Below, in pieces: positions 42,734-51,894 of a stretch of DNA of 56,087 bases. Below the pieces are notes generated by a model, which worked only from the letters and a program-made list of their open reading frames with translations, ran no database searches and had not been told where the DNA came from. Source of the stretch: DATFLL01 sp035267785 (lineage in GTDB: Bacteria > Pseudomonadota > Gammaproteobacteria > DATFLL01); NCBI GenBank assembly GCA_035267785.1, contig DATFLL010000088.1, positions 1-56,087 of the forward strand, read 5' to 3'. A program made the position numbers and the translations under genes. The stretch's first letter is position 1. Each line of letters starts with the position of its first letter.

Positions 42734-45460
42734 GTGAAAAAGCCGTCACCGATCCTCGGCAAAAAACAAAAGGCCGCCGACAGGGGCGCTGCCGCGCCAT
42801 CCGGAACCAGCCTGGGCCGCTTCGCCCTGGCAATCCTGCTCTCGTTCGTGTTCCTGTTGCTCCTGGCGCTTTACCTTGTACAGATCGAGCTGCGCACCCA
42901 ATTCAACGCCCAGCGCCACCTGGTCGCCAGCAGCGTCGCCAAACAGCAGGCCTCGCGGGTGGCCGCCGTGTTTGCGGCCTATCGGCGGACACTCGGCTCC
43001 GTGGCCCAGGACCCCGAGTTGAAGTCGGCACTGACTTCCCGGGCTCCCGCCGCCCTGGCCCGCATCGGCCAGCAGCTCAAATACGCCTTCCCGGACGCCC
43101 TGCGTGTGCGCGTCCTCCCGCCGAACGTGAACCAGCCCGACGACAGCCAATCGCCGCCGCTGGGTTATGCCTGCCTCGACCTGCTCCACCAGGCCGAGCG
43201 AGACAAGGCGCCCCCGCCGGCGGAAGTCCACATGTTCGGCACGCCCCAGGCCCATATCAGCATGGTCAGGGCGGTCCGCTCCGGTGCGGGCAAGATCCTG
43301 GGTGCCATCCAGGTCAGTCTCGCCCCGGACCTGCTCACCCGGGCGCTGCAGACGCATACCACGGCCGCCGAGCAGCGCGCCTACCTGGCCCTGACTCAGG
43401 AGAACAAGTCCGGTGACGCGCTGGTACTCGCCAGCCACGGTGCGGCCTCGGTGCGTGACGGGGCGACGCGCTACAGCACCCCCGTAGCCGGCACCGCGTG
43501 GACCCTGGCCGCCTGGCTGCCCGAGCCGAGTATGCTCGCCCTCAACGCACGGTTTTGGATCGTCTACGGCGGCTCGGTATTGATCGCGATGGGTGTGGTG
43601 TTGATCCTGTTCCGGACCCTGGGGCGCATCATCAAATCCGATGTCATGGGGCTGATGCAGCTCACGCGCGACATTCTGAAGGGAAACAAGCGCTACGAGC
43701 AGCCCCTGCGGCTCAAGGAGTTCAAGACTGCATCGCTGATGCTCACGCGTTTGCCCGAGACCACCACGCTTGCGCGGGAACGGGACGATGCCTCGAGCCT
43801 CGGCGAGCGCTCGATGCCGAACATCGCCCGCTCGGGCACATCGTCCCGTGCGGACTTCCATACGGTGGATGAGGGCTCGATGCAGGTCGAGGAACTGGAC
43901 GAGCCGCCTCCGCCGGCTCCGACCACGAGTTCAGCGCACGCCAAGTCCCTGCTCGACGAGGACGACGAGGGCGATGAACCGCCGCCGCGGATATCTTCGT
44001 CATCGTCGCTGGGTTCCGGCACTCGTTCGTCGGGGGGTTCGGGCACGCGTGCGGTGTTCCAGAGCGCCGCTCCAGAGGGTGAGCGCACGCCGCTGTCGGC
44101 CTCGATCTTCAAGGCCTACGACATCCGGGGTATCGTCGGTCACACTCTGACCGATGACATCATTTATCGTATCGGACGGGCCTTTGCGACGCTCGCGGCC
44201 AAGCGAGGCGCGAGCCGTATCGTTTTCGGCCGAGACGGTCGCGAGTCAGGTCCGGAACTCGGCGGCGCCTTCGCGCGCGGCATTCGCGATTCGGGCGGGA
44301 CCGTGATCGACATCGGTCAGGTCCCCACGCCGGTGCTGTATTTCGCCGCGGCCGAGCTGGCCGACGCGACGGGCGTCATGCTGACTGGCAGCCACAATCC
44401 GCCCAACTACAACGGTCTGAAGATGATGATCGCCGGTGACACCCTCGCCGGCGACGACATCCAGGCGCTGCGCGAGTGTATCGAAAACGAGGACTACGCC
44501 GATGGCAAGGGCGGCTACGAAACGGCCAAGGTGCTGTCGGACTACGTGCGCCGCGTCACCGAGGATATCAGGCTCAAGCGGCCGTTGAAGGTGGTGGTCG
44601 ACTGCGGCAATGGTGTGGCCGGTCTGGTGATGCCGAAATTGCTCGGCGCGTTGGGCTGTCAGTCGACGGAGTTGTTTTGCGACGTCGACGGCCGGTTCCC
44701 GAATCATCATCCCGACCCCAGCCAACCGGAAAATCTGCAGGACCTGATCCAGGTTGTCCGCCAGAAGGGCGCCGACCTCGGGCTTGCCTTCGATGGTGAC
44801 GGCGACCGCCTCGGCGTGGTTGGCGGAGACGGCACGATCATCTGGCCCGATCGCCAGATGATGCTCTTTGCCGCGGACGTCCTGGGGCGCCAGCCGGGCG
44901 CGAGCATCATCTTCGACGTCAAGTGCAGTACGAATCTGGCCCGCGTGATCAACAAGCTCGGCGGCAGGCCGCTGATGTGGCGCACCGGACATTCTCTGAT
45001 CAAGGCCAAGATGAAGCAGATCGAGGCGCCCCTGGCCGGCGAGATGAGCGGCCATATCTTCTTCAAGGAGCGTTGGTACGGATTCGACGATGCCCTGTAT
45101 GCGGCAGCGCGGCTGCTCGAGATACTGAGCAAGGACAAGCGCTCGCCACGCGAGATATTCGCCGCTCTTCCCGACGCGGTCAACACGCCCGAGCTGCGGA
45201 TCGATATGGCCGAGGGCGAACAGCACGCCTTTATGGACCGGCTGTTGACCGAGGCGGATTTCCCCGACGGCATGATCACGGCTATCGATGGTCTGCGGGT
45301 CGACTTTCAGGATGGCTGGGGCCTGGTGCGCGCGTCCAATACCACGCCCTGTCTTGTGGCGCGCTTCGAGGGTACTAACGCCGAGAGTCTGGAGCGCGTC
45401 CAGGAATCGTTCCGCAAGGAGCTGCTGAAGATCGAGCCCAAGCTGAAGTTGCCGTTTTGA
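42734..45460 (+). CDS. algC: Phosphomannomutase/phosphoglucomutase AlgC with membrane sensor region
   Basis: A 908-residue protein. The C-terminal ~450 residues are a complete AlgC-type hexose phosphate mutase for LPS or exopolysaccharide precursors. It has the phosphoserine Ser553 in TGSHNP, the metal loop DGDGDR, and GEMSGHIFF. The first ~450 residues add a helix (about 28-50), an extracytoplasmic region (50-270), a second helix (274-294), a HAMP-like segment and a Ser/Pro/acidic linker. Long AlgC forms with such an N-terminus are annotated in Pseudomonas. The start is GTG with AAGGAAG upstream. It is followed by argB. Confidence 0.93.
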   Translation: MKKPSPILGKKQKAADRGAAAPSGTSLGRFALAILLSFVFLLLLALYLVQIELRTQFNAQRHLVASSVAKQQASRVAAVFAAYRRTLGSVAQDPELKSALTSRAPAALARIGQQLKYAFPDALRVRVLPPNVNQPDDSQSPPLGYACLDLLHQAERDKAPPPAEVHMFGTPQAHISMVRAVRSGAGKILGAIQVSLAPDLLTRALQTHTTAAEQRAYLALTQENKSGDALVLASHGAASVRDGATRYSTPVAGTAWTLAAWLPEPSMLALNARFWIVYGGSVLIAMGVVLILFRTLGRIIKSDVMGLMQLTRDILKGNKRYEQPLRLKEFKTASLMLTRLPETTTLARERDDASSLGERSMPNIARSGTSSRADFHTVDEGSMQVEELDEPPPPAPTTSSAHAKSLLDEDDEGDEPPPRISSSSSLGSGTRSSGGSGTRAVFQSAAPEGERTPLSASIFKAYDIRGIVGHTLTDDIIYRIGRAFATLAAKRGASRIVFGRDGRESGPELGGAFARGIRDSGGTVIDIGQVPTPVLYFAAAELADATGVMLTGSHNPPNYNGLKMMIAGDTLAGDDIQALRECIENEDYADGKGGYETAKVLSDYVRRVTEDIRLKRPLKVVVDCGNGVAGLVMPKLLGALGCQSTELFCDVDGRFPNHHPDPSQPENLQDLIQVVRQKGADLGLAFDGDGDRLGVVGGDGTIIWPDRQMMLFAADVLGRQPGASIIFDVKCSTNLARVINKLGGRPLMWRTGHSLIKAKMKQIEAPLAGEMSGHIFFKERWYGFDDALYAAARLLEILSKDKRSPREIFAALPDAVNTPELRIDMAEGEQHAFMDRLLTEADFPDGMITAIDGLRVDFQDGWGLVRASNTTPCLVARFEGTNAESLERVQESFRKELLKIEPKLKLPF

Positions 45461-45520
45461 ACGGTATTCGTTTGAGTCCTGCCCCATTTTCGAGTCGTTC
45501 GTATTTCTGAAAGTATTCTC

Positions 45521-46414
45521 ATGAGCCTGGATTCTTCAACGGCAATGAACATTGCGCGTGTGCTCACCGAAGCGCTTCCCTATATCAAGCGCTTCCAGGG
45601 CAAGACCATGGTCATCAAGTATGGCGGCAACGCCATGACCGATGAGGGACTAAAGCAGGGCTTTGCCCGCGATATCGTGTTGATGAAGCTGGTCGGCATG
45701 AATCCCGTCGTGGTGCACGGCGGGGGGCCGCAGATCGGCAACATGCTGAAGCAGGTCGGTAAGGAAAGCCGGTTCGTCGAAGGCATGCGCGTAACCGACA
45801 GCGAGACCATGGACGTGGTGGAGATGGTGCTCGGCGGGCTGGTGAACAAGGAGATAGTCAATCTCATCAATCGTCAGGGCGGTCGCGCCGTCGGACTCAC
45901 CGGCAAGGACGGTGATCTTATCCGGGCACGCAAACTGACCTTTAAGAGCACCGATCCGGAGATGAACGCCTCGGAGATTGTCGATATTGGTCACGTCGGC
46001 GAGGTGGCAAGTATCGAAGCCTCCGTGGTCGATATGCTGGTCCACGGCGATTTCATTCCAGTGATCGCTCCGATCGGCGTCGGCGAGGACGGCCAGTCGT
46101 ACAATATCAATGCCGACCTGGTTGCGGGCCGCCTGGCCGAAACCCTTCACGCCGAAAAGCTGATCCTGCTCACCAATACACAGGGCGTGCTCGATGGCCA
46201 CGGCTCGCTGCTCACGGGACTCAGCGCCCGCGACGTCGAGGCGCTCATCGCCGACGGCACAATCCACGGCGGCATGCTTCCCAAGATCCACTGTGCCATC
46301 GATGCGGTCAACGCCGGCGTGCGCAGCGCGCACATCATCGACGGTCGTGTCGAGCACGCAGTGTTATTGGAGATATTCACGGACGAGGGTGTCGGTACCC
46401 TCATTCGCGGCTGA
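45521..46414 (+). CDS. argB: Acetylglutamate kinase
   Basis: Second step of arginine synthesis: phosphorylates N-acetylglutamate. The 297-residue protein has VIKYGGNAMTDE, VHGGGPQIGNML, LTGKDGDLIRA, NINADLVAGRLAETL and GGMLPKI, all typical. The N-terminal helix MNIARVLTEALPYIKRF suggests the hexameric, arginine-inhibited form. It follows algC, as in Pseudomonas. Confidence 0.98.
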   Translation: MSLDSSTAMNIARVLTEALPYIKRFQGKTMVIKYGGNAMTDEGLKQGFARDIVLMKLVGMNPVVVHGGGPQIGNMLKQVGKESRFVEGMRVTDSETMDVVEMVLGGLVNKEIVNLINRQGGRAVGLTGKDGDLIRARKLTFKSTDPEMNASEIVDIGHVGEVASIEASVVDMLVHGDFIPVIAPIGVGEDGQSYNINADLVAGRLAETLHAEKLILLTNTQGVLDGHGSLLTGLSARDVEALIADGTIHGGMLPKIHCAIDAVNAGVRSAHIIDGRVEHAVLLEIFTDEGVGTLIRG

Positions 46415-46422
46415 GGTAGAAT

Positions 46423-47022
46423 ATGGCCACGGTGAACGACAAACCCTCTCGGCGTCAGCAGATTCTGGAGGCGCTGGCGCGCGAATTGGAGACCAGCCCG
46501 GGCGAGCGCATCACAACGGCGGGTCTGGCAAGGGCGGTGGGCGTGTCCGAGGCGGCCCTGTATCGCCACTTTCCGAGCAAGGCCAAAATGTTCGAAGGCC
46601 TGATCGAATTCATCGAAGAGACGGTGTTCGGCCTGGTGAACCGGATACTGGGAGAAGAGCGTTCCGCCGTCGTGCGCTGCGAGAAGATACTTCTGTTGCT
46701 GCTCGGCTTTGCCGATCGCAACGCCGGCATGGCGCGGATTCTGATGGGCGATGCCTTGATTGGCGAGCGCGATCGCCTGCGCGCGCGCATCGGCCAGTTC
46801 TACGACCGCCTCGAGACGCAGCTCAAGCAGGTCCTGCGCGAAGGGGAGTTGGCCGGCGAGCTCGACCTCGGGGAATCGCTCGGAGCCATTGCCAACCTAC
46901 TGTTGTCGATAGCCGAGGGGCGCATCCACCAGTTCGTGCGCAGCGGGTTCGAGCGCTCGCCGATCAGTTCTTGGGATTGGCAGTGGCGGACGCTGCGCTA
47001 CTGTCTGGTCCCGGCGGGCTGA
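46423..47022 (+). CDS. slmA: Nucleoid occlusion factor SlmA
   Basis: TetR-family DNA-binding protein that blocks FtsZ assembly over the nucleoid. The 199-residue product (198 in E. coli) has RRQQILEALARELETSPGERITTAGLARAVGVSEAALYRHFPSKAKMFEGLIEFIEE in parts, the specific SlmA helix-turn-helix. GAGGTAG precedes ATG 46423, 8 nt after argB. Its last 59 nt overlap the converging next gene. Confidence 0.96.
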   Translation: MATVNDKPSRRQQILEALARELETSPGERITTAGLARAVGVSEAALYRHFPSKAKMFEGLIEFIEETVFGLVNRILGEERSAVVRCEKILLLLLGFADRNAGMARILMGDALIGERDRLRARIGQFYDRLETQLKQVLREGELAGELDLGESLGAIANLLLSIAEGRIHQFVRSGFERSPISSWDWQWRTLRYCLVPAG

Positions 47023-47668
47023 CCGTCCCGGCCTTGCCCGACTTCAGCTCGCGAAATCGTTTCAGGTCGGCCGCATACTCTCGGCGCACACTGGCCTTTT
47101 CCTTGCGTCTGCCCTGGATGAACGCCTCTTTGTTTTTGATCTGCCGCTTGACGTCTTCCATGTTGGTCACGAGAGACTGCGGTGCTTGTTTGCCCGCGCG
47201 CTCGATGTCGGCGGCACGCTTTTGCAGGCGCTGGAGTTTGTCCTGGAGTATCTGGACCGAGCCCTGCGTAACCTTGATGATGCCGTCGATGGCCTTGACC
47301 TTCTGGTCGCGGGCCATCTTGATGTCATCCTCGCTGGTGAAGGTGCTAAGCAGAATCTCGTCCTGTCTGGCCTGTTCGGCCTCGCGTTTCTTGCGGGCCT
47401 CCTCCTCCTTCTTGCGGCGGGCCTCCTCGGCGAGCTGTGCCTTGGTCTTGGCCGCCGGGCGCACCTTGACGACGACGCCGTGCTCGTCGAGCTCCTCGAC
47501 CTGCTTTTGGGAATACTCGGGCGGAACCGAGTTACCGCACTCGCGCACGCCCTGGTCGTTTGTCCAGCATTCGATGGAGGCGGCCGATGCCGGTACGGCG
47601 GCGATCAGCGTCAGCAGACATGAGACAGCGAAAAGACGGGCAAGCGGCGGTATCTTCGAGTACAACAT
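46964..47668 (-). CDS. DUF4124-type periplasmic coiled-coil protein
   Basis: A 234-residue secreted protein: signal peptide (FAVSCLLTLIAAVPASA), then IECWTNDQGVRECGNSVPPEYSQ, which matches the short DUF4124 pattern. A highly charged Lys/Glu/Arg coiled coil follows (about residues 70-190), with a Ser/Pro/Ala tail. Two cysteines in the DUF4124 part may pair. The 3' end overlaps slmA by 59 nt. Function unknown; the coiled coil suggests a structural or cell envelope role. Confidence 0.82.
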   Translation of the reverse strand: MLYSKIPPLARLFAVSCLLTLIAAVPASAASIECWTNDQGVRECGNSVPPEYSQKQVEELDEHGVVVKVRPAAKTKAQLAEEARRKKEEEARKKREAEQARQDEILLSTFTSEDDIKMARDQKVKAIDGIIKVTQGSVQILQDKLQRLQKRAADIERAGKQAPQSLVTNMEDVKRQIKNKEAFIQGRRKEKASVRREYAADLKRFRELKSGKAGTVSPPGPDSSAASATANPKN

Positions 47669-47764
47669 AAGTCCTGTTCCGACGTTCCTTCGGGCACTTT
47701 ACACGATGCGCGGCTGCAATGGCGATGCCCGGTGTTACATTCCTGGCGAGGCCCCGGCTGCCTT

Positions 47765-48514
47765 ATGACTGACCAGCTGCTGCTGTTCGTCATCGCCCTG
47801 GTGGCCAATGCCTTTTCGGCCTTTGCCGGCGGTGGCGCAGGGCTGCTGCAACTGCCGGCCCTCATCTTCCTCGGGCTGGACTTCGGCCCGGCTCTGGCAA
47901 CGCACAAACTCGCCAGCGTTGCCTTGGGTATCGGCGCCTCGGGGCGTCACTTTAGGGAGCGGGCCTTGGAGCAGCGGTTCGCCCTGTATATCCTCGCCTG
48001 CGGCCTGCCCGGCGTGCTTATTGGCGCGGGCATCATCCTCAATATACCGGATCGTGTCGCCGAGATCGCGCTCGGGGTCCTGACCGTTGGCCTGGGGGTC
48101 TATTCGTGGGCCCGGCCCGGTCTGGGCAGGGAGCACCGGCCCACCCACCGTGATCGGCGCGGACTGGTTATCGGTGGGGCGGTGTTGTTCGGCATCGGCG
48201 TATTGAACGGCTCCCTGACCTCGGGCACGGGCTTGTTCGTCACTCTGTGGCTGGTGCGCTGGTTCGGACTGGACTACAAGCGGGCGGTGGCCTACACGTT
48301 GGTACTGGTCGGCGTATTCTGGAACGCCACCGGGGCGCTGACCCTGGGCCTGCTCGGCAGCATTCGCTGGGACTGGATCCCCGCCCTGGTACTGGGCTCG
48401 CTGCTGGGCGGTTACATAGGCGCCCATTTCGCCCTGGCCAAGGGCAACGTCTGGATAAAGCGCGCCTTCGAGCTGGTGACCGTGGCGGTGGGGCTGAAGC
48501 TCCTCGTCGGCTAG
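47765..48514 (+). CDS. TauE/SafE family membrane transporter
   Basis: A 249-residue protein with eight or so helices. LFVIALVANAFSAFAGGGAGLLQLPALIFLGL (in parts) at the start and a repeated half near residues 140-170 (NGSLTSGTGLFVTLWLVRWFGLD) fit the TauE/SafE family of anion exporters. ATG 47765 is preferred over an upstream in-frame start. Substrate unknown; sulfite, sulfonates and other small anions are known for the family. It stands alone between a DUF4124 gene and pyrE. Confidence 0.9.
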   Translation: MTDQLLLFVIALVANAFSAFAGGGAGLLQLPALIFLGLDFGPALATHKLASVALGIGASGRHFRERALEQRFALYILACGLPGVLIGAGIILNIPDRVAEIALGVLTVGLGVYSWARPGLGREHRPTHRDRRGLVIGGAVLFGIGVLNGSLTSGTGLFVTLWLVRWFGLDYKRAVAYTLVLVGVFWNATGALTLGLLGSIRWDWIPALVLGSLLGGYIGAHFALAKGNVWIKRAFELVTVAVGLKLLVG

Positions 48515-48712
48515 CAGGCGGTTGAAAGACTACCGTGTACCGTGGAGGGTTCGTCGCTTCGGGCGGTCGCTTCGGGCGTCCTGCCCTCCCGCGACACTCG
48601 TACGTCCTGTACGTCGTCCTGCCGGGCTGTGCGCCGCTGTGCCTCGCATTTGCCCCCGGATCGATCCGGGCTCGCGACGCCTAAAAGCCGTCCGGTGGGC
48701 CGGGGCGCCAGT
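48515..48712. repeat. Intergenic segment resembling a dispersed repeat
   Basis: This 198-base gap codes for nothing I can support. It holds a short direct repeat (TCGCTTCGGGCG twice, near 48551 and 48564) and GTACGTCCTGTACGTCGTCC near 48600. It has no promoter-like or terminator-like element. Such GC-rich modules, with a recurring CGTCCTGTACG-like core, are often dispersed intergenic repeats, but only one copy is in this window. Confidence 0.35.
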
Positions 48713-49363
48713 CTAGGTGCCCGTCGCGCCGTATTCTTCCCGGTAGGCCCGCACCGCTTCCAGGGCCTCGGCGCGCTCGGGTTGGGAGTTCAGGTACTCG
48801 ATGAGCTCGTCCAGGCGCACGATGCTGACGACAGGGATTGCGTAGCGCTGCTCGACCTCCTGAATGGCCGAGCGCTCGCCCTGACCGCGCTCCTGACGGT
48901 CCAGGGCGATGACGACGCCCGCCAGGGTCGCCCCGGCGGCCTCGATAATCTGCATGGCCTCGCCGATGGCCGTTCCGGCCGTGATCACGTCATCGACGAT
49001 GAGTACGCGACCGGCCAGCGGGGCGCCGACGGTATTGCCGCCTTCGCCGTGGTCCTTGGCCTCCTTGCGGTTGAAGCAGTAGGGGACGTCGCGCCCGTGG
49101 CGTTCGGCCAGGGCGATGGCGCAGGCGGCGGCCAGGGGGATACCCTTGTAGGCTGGGCCGAACAGGGTGTCGAAGGCGACGCCGCTGTCCTGCACGGCGG
49201 CGGCGTAATATCCGCCCAGGCGCGCCAGTGCCCCGCCCGTGTTGAACAGGCCCGCATTGAAGAAGTAGGGACTGACGCGGCCCGATTTCAGCGTGAACTC
49301 GCCAAAGCGTAAGACGTCGCTTTGGATTGCAAATTCGATGAACTCGTGTTGGTAATCCTGCAT
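48713..49363 (-). CDS. pyrE: Orotate phosphoribosyltransferase
   Basis: Makes orotidine monophosphate from orotate and PRPP in pyrimidine synthesis. The 216-residue protein starts MQDYQHEFIEFAIQSDVLRFGEFTLKSGR (in parts) and has FGPAYKGIPLA and the PRPP loop VLIVDDVITAGTAIGEA. It is the standard length for gammaproteobacteria and is divergent from xthA. Confidence 0.98.
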   Translation of the reverse strand: MQDYQHEFIEFAIQSDVLRFGEFTLKSGRVSPYFFNAGLFNTGGALARLGGYYAAAVQDSGVAFDTLFGPAYKGIPLAAACAIALAERHGRDVPYCFNRKEAKDHGEGGNTVGAPLAGRVLIVDDVITAGTAIGEAMQIIEAAGATLAGVVIALDRQERGQGERSAIQEVEQRYAIPVVSIVRLDELIEYLNSQPERAEALEAVRAYREEYGATGT

Positions 49364-49494
49364 GGCGCGATATCCGGAAATGGGGCTGTCATTGTAGCCG
49401 CGCCCCCGTGCCTGTGTCAGCCCGCGGTGCCGGGATGCGGGCGGGCGCGCGATGCATTATCCTGAGCCCCTTTTGGGGATGGGGCCGAATATCC

Positions 49495-50280
49495 ATGAGA
49501 GTCATCACCGTCAATGTCAACGGCATCCGCGCTGCGGCGAAGAAGGGGTTTTTCGAGTGGCTGCGCCGTCAGCGCGCCGATGTGGTTTGTGTGCAGGAGA
49601 CCAAGGCACAGGAACACCAGCTCGATGCGGAGATATTCTACCCCCGCGGCTATCACTGCTATTACTTCGACGCTGAGAAGAAGGGCTACAGCGGCGTGGC
49701 GATCTTCGCCCGGCGCGAGCCCGACCGCGTTGTCACCGGTCTGGGCTGGGACCATGCCGACACCGAAGGGCGCTACATCCAGGCCGATTTCGGCAAGCTC
49801 AGCGTGGCCTCCTTCTACCTGCCCTCGGGTTCCTCAAGCGAGGACCGCCACGCCAACAAGCTGGTGTTCATGGATCGGCTCATGGACGAGCTCAAGCGCA
49901 TGCGTCGGCGTAAGCGTGAGTACATCCTATGCGGCGACTGGAATACGGTGCACAAGGAGATCGACATCAAGAACTTCAAGGGCAATCAGAAGAATTCCGG
50001 CTGCACACCGGGCGAGCGCGCCTGGATGGACGAGCTGTTCGGACCGGCCGGCTGGGTCGATGCCTTCCGCGTCGTCGATCAGCGCCCCGACCAGTACACC
50101 TGGTGGTCCAACCGCGGGCAGGCCTGGGCCAAGAACGTTGGCTGGCGTATCGACTACCAGATTATCACGCCGGGTCTGGAAGACCGGGTACAGCGTGCGC
50201 GCGTGTACAAAGACCAGCGCTTCTCCGACCACGCACCGCTGATCGTCGACTACCGCTACGACCTGGACTCGGGGGAGTAA
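49495..50280 (+). CDS. xthA: Exodeoxyribonuclease III (Crc-related, catalytically intact)
   Basis: AP endonuclease and 3'-5' exonuclease of base excision repair. The 261-residue protein has all active-site elements: NVNGIR, QETK, the Tyr in FYLPSG, CGDWN, NVGWRIDYQI and SDHAPLIVDY. Its place beside pyrE is that of crc in Pseudomonas. Several catalytic positions are replaced in Crc (QDTR, CGSLY, SQHAP); here they are intact, so this is a nuclease. ATG 49495 is preferred over an upstream in-frame start. The last 25 nt overlap the converging MFS gene. Confidence 0.96.
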   Translation: MRVITVNVNGIRAAAKKGFFEWLRRQRADVVCVQETKAQEHQLDAEIFYPRGYHCYYFDAEKKGYSGVAIFARREPDRVVTGLGWDHADTEGRYIQADFGKLSVASFYLPSGSSSEDRHANKLVFMDRLMDELKRMRRRKREYILCGDWNTVHKEIDIKNFKGNQKNSGCTPGERAWMDELFGPAGWVDAFRVVDQRPDQYTWWSNRGQAWAKNVGWRIDYQIITPGLEDRVQRARVYKDQRFSDHAPLIVDYRYDLDSGE

Positions 50281-51833
50281 TCTTCGCCTTCGGAGTTGCG
50301 GGCCATGGCATCGAGCAGCATGCCCTTGACCCATGGCAGCAACAGATACGCGGGAAAGGACAGGAAGAACGTCAGCAGGAAGTAGGCCGAATAACCCATC
50401 CAGTGGGCGCCGTAGCCCGATGCCCAGCCGGCCAGCGACCGGCTCAGCGCGAAGATCGAGGACAGCAATGCGTACTCGGCCGCCGATCGGCGCCTGTTCA
50501 CGATGGCCATCAGGAATGCCAGAAACGCCCCGGTGCCGAGGCCGCCCGTGAACGACTCCAGACCGCTGGCGGAATACATCATTACCACATGGCCCAGCGC
50601 CGGGGCGGGTACATGGCCGCCGGGCGCGGCCGGCAGCACGTGTGCGACCCAGGCATAGCCGAGATTGGAGACCGCCTGGAACAGGCCGAGTAGCCACAGG
50701 GCGTGGAAGGTGCCGATGCGATCCGTGATCCAGCCTCCGACGATGCCGCCGGCGATCGACAGGACGATCCCGAGCGTGACCGATATCGTTCCAATCTGGG
50801 CCAGTGAGAAACCGGCGTCGACCCAGAAGGGCTTGACCATCAGGCCCATGGCGGCGTCGCCGAGCTTGAAGGTCAGGATGAACAGGATGACGGGTACGAT
50901 GTAGCGGCGCTGCAGCATGTCCAGGAGCGTCCCGAACATCGGCCCTTCCCTCAGCGCGGTGCGATCGTCGGGTGAGGCGCGACGGTGTTGCACGGCGCTG
51001 GCAGCTATCCACAGCACGGCGGCGGCCGATGCATACCACCAGAAGCCTTCCACATATTGGCCCCAGTCCATGACGCGGTCGGTCAACCCCAACGCTCCCA
51101 GGAGAAACGCCGAGACGGCGCCTGCCGCCAGGGGGTGACGGCTCAGGACACGCAGCTCGGTGCCCAGACGCACGCCGTGCGGCCTCTCCACCATCCGCTC
51201 CCGCGGTGCCCGCAGCAGGATGAACGCGCCGACGCAGGTGACCAGGGCGGCTGCACCGACGTAGGTTGGCCCCCAGCCGACGTAGTCGGCGACGATGAGA
51301 AAGAAGCCGGCCGCCAGCATGCCCACCCGGTAGAAGCCGATGCGCAGACCGTTCGCCAGACCGAGCTCGTCCTTGTCGAGCATGTCGATGGTGTAGCCGT
51401 CGATGGCGATGTCGTTAGTGGCCGACAGGAGCGCGAAGACCCCGATCGCCGTCCAGACGGATATCCCCACACCCGACTGGAGCGCCAGGGCGAGCATGGC
51501 GGTCCCCATCAATACGCTCACGGTGAACATCCAGCGCCGGTGATGGCGGTAGTGGTCGACCGCCGGCGCCCAGAGGAACTTCACCGTCCACGCGAGGCCG
51601 AGCAGGCTGACCCAGCCGATGTCACGCAGATCAACCCCGTGCTCACGAAAGTAAACGGGAAAGACGTCGTAGAAGACCGCATACGGGAAGCCCTGCGAGA
51701 AATACAGGACCGCCACCCAGAACATCTTCGACCTGTGTAGGCGGGAGCTTTCCGTCGCGGGGTGTGGGGACAAGATTGGCGCCGTGCGTGTCGTTAATGT
51801 TGTTTTTCGAGCCAGCGGCGGCATCCCGGGCAT
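50256..51833 (-). CDS. AmpG-like MFS transporter
   Basis: A 525-residue membrane protein with about 12 to 14 helices. MFWVAVLYFSQGFPYAVFYDVFPVYFREHGVDL and GLAWTVKFLWAPAVDHY (in parts) are typical of AmpG-type permeases, which import muropeptides. The second half has KLGDAAMGLMVKPFWVDAGFSLAQIG. The start is uncertain: 51833 gives a 36-residue basic leader, while ATG 51725 begins at the first helix. Substrate is inferred from family only. Confidence 0.88.
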   Translation of the reverse strand: MPGMPPLARKTTLTTRTAPILSPHPATESSRLHRSKMFWVAVLYFSQGFPYAVFYDVFPVYFREHGVDLRDIGWVSLLGLAWTVKFLWAPAVDHYRHHRRWMFTVSVLMGTAMLALALQSGVGISVWTAIGVFALLSATNDIAIDGYTIDMLDKDELGLANGLRIGFYRVGMLAAGFFLIVADYVGWGPTYVGAAALVTCVGAFILLRAPRERMVERPHGVRLGTELRVLSRHPLAAGAVSAFLLGALGLTDRVMDWGQYVEGFWWYASAAAVLWIAASAVQHRRASPDDRTALREGPMFGTLLDMLQRRYIVPVILFILTFKLGDAAMGLMVKPFWVDAGFSLAQIGTISVTLGIVLSIAGGIVGGWITDRIGTFHALWLLGLFQAVSNLGYAWVAHVLPAAPGGHVPAPALGHVVMMYSASGLESFTGGLGTGAFLAFLMAIVNRRRSAAEYALLSSIFALSRSLAGWASGYGAHWMGYSAYFLLTFFLSFPAYLLLPWVKGMLLDAMARNSEGEDYSPESRS

Positions 51834-51894
51834 TCATCACCGCCGTATCACGCGTTATCATACACGATTTGCAAGCGCGAATCGGCCCTTCCCC

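Noticed and set aside
49495..50280. Calling the exonuclease III homologue Crc because of its position beside pyrE
   Set aside because: Catalytic residues replaced in Crc are intact here.
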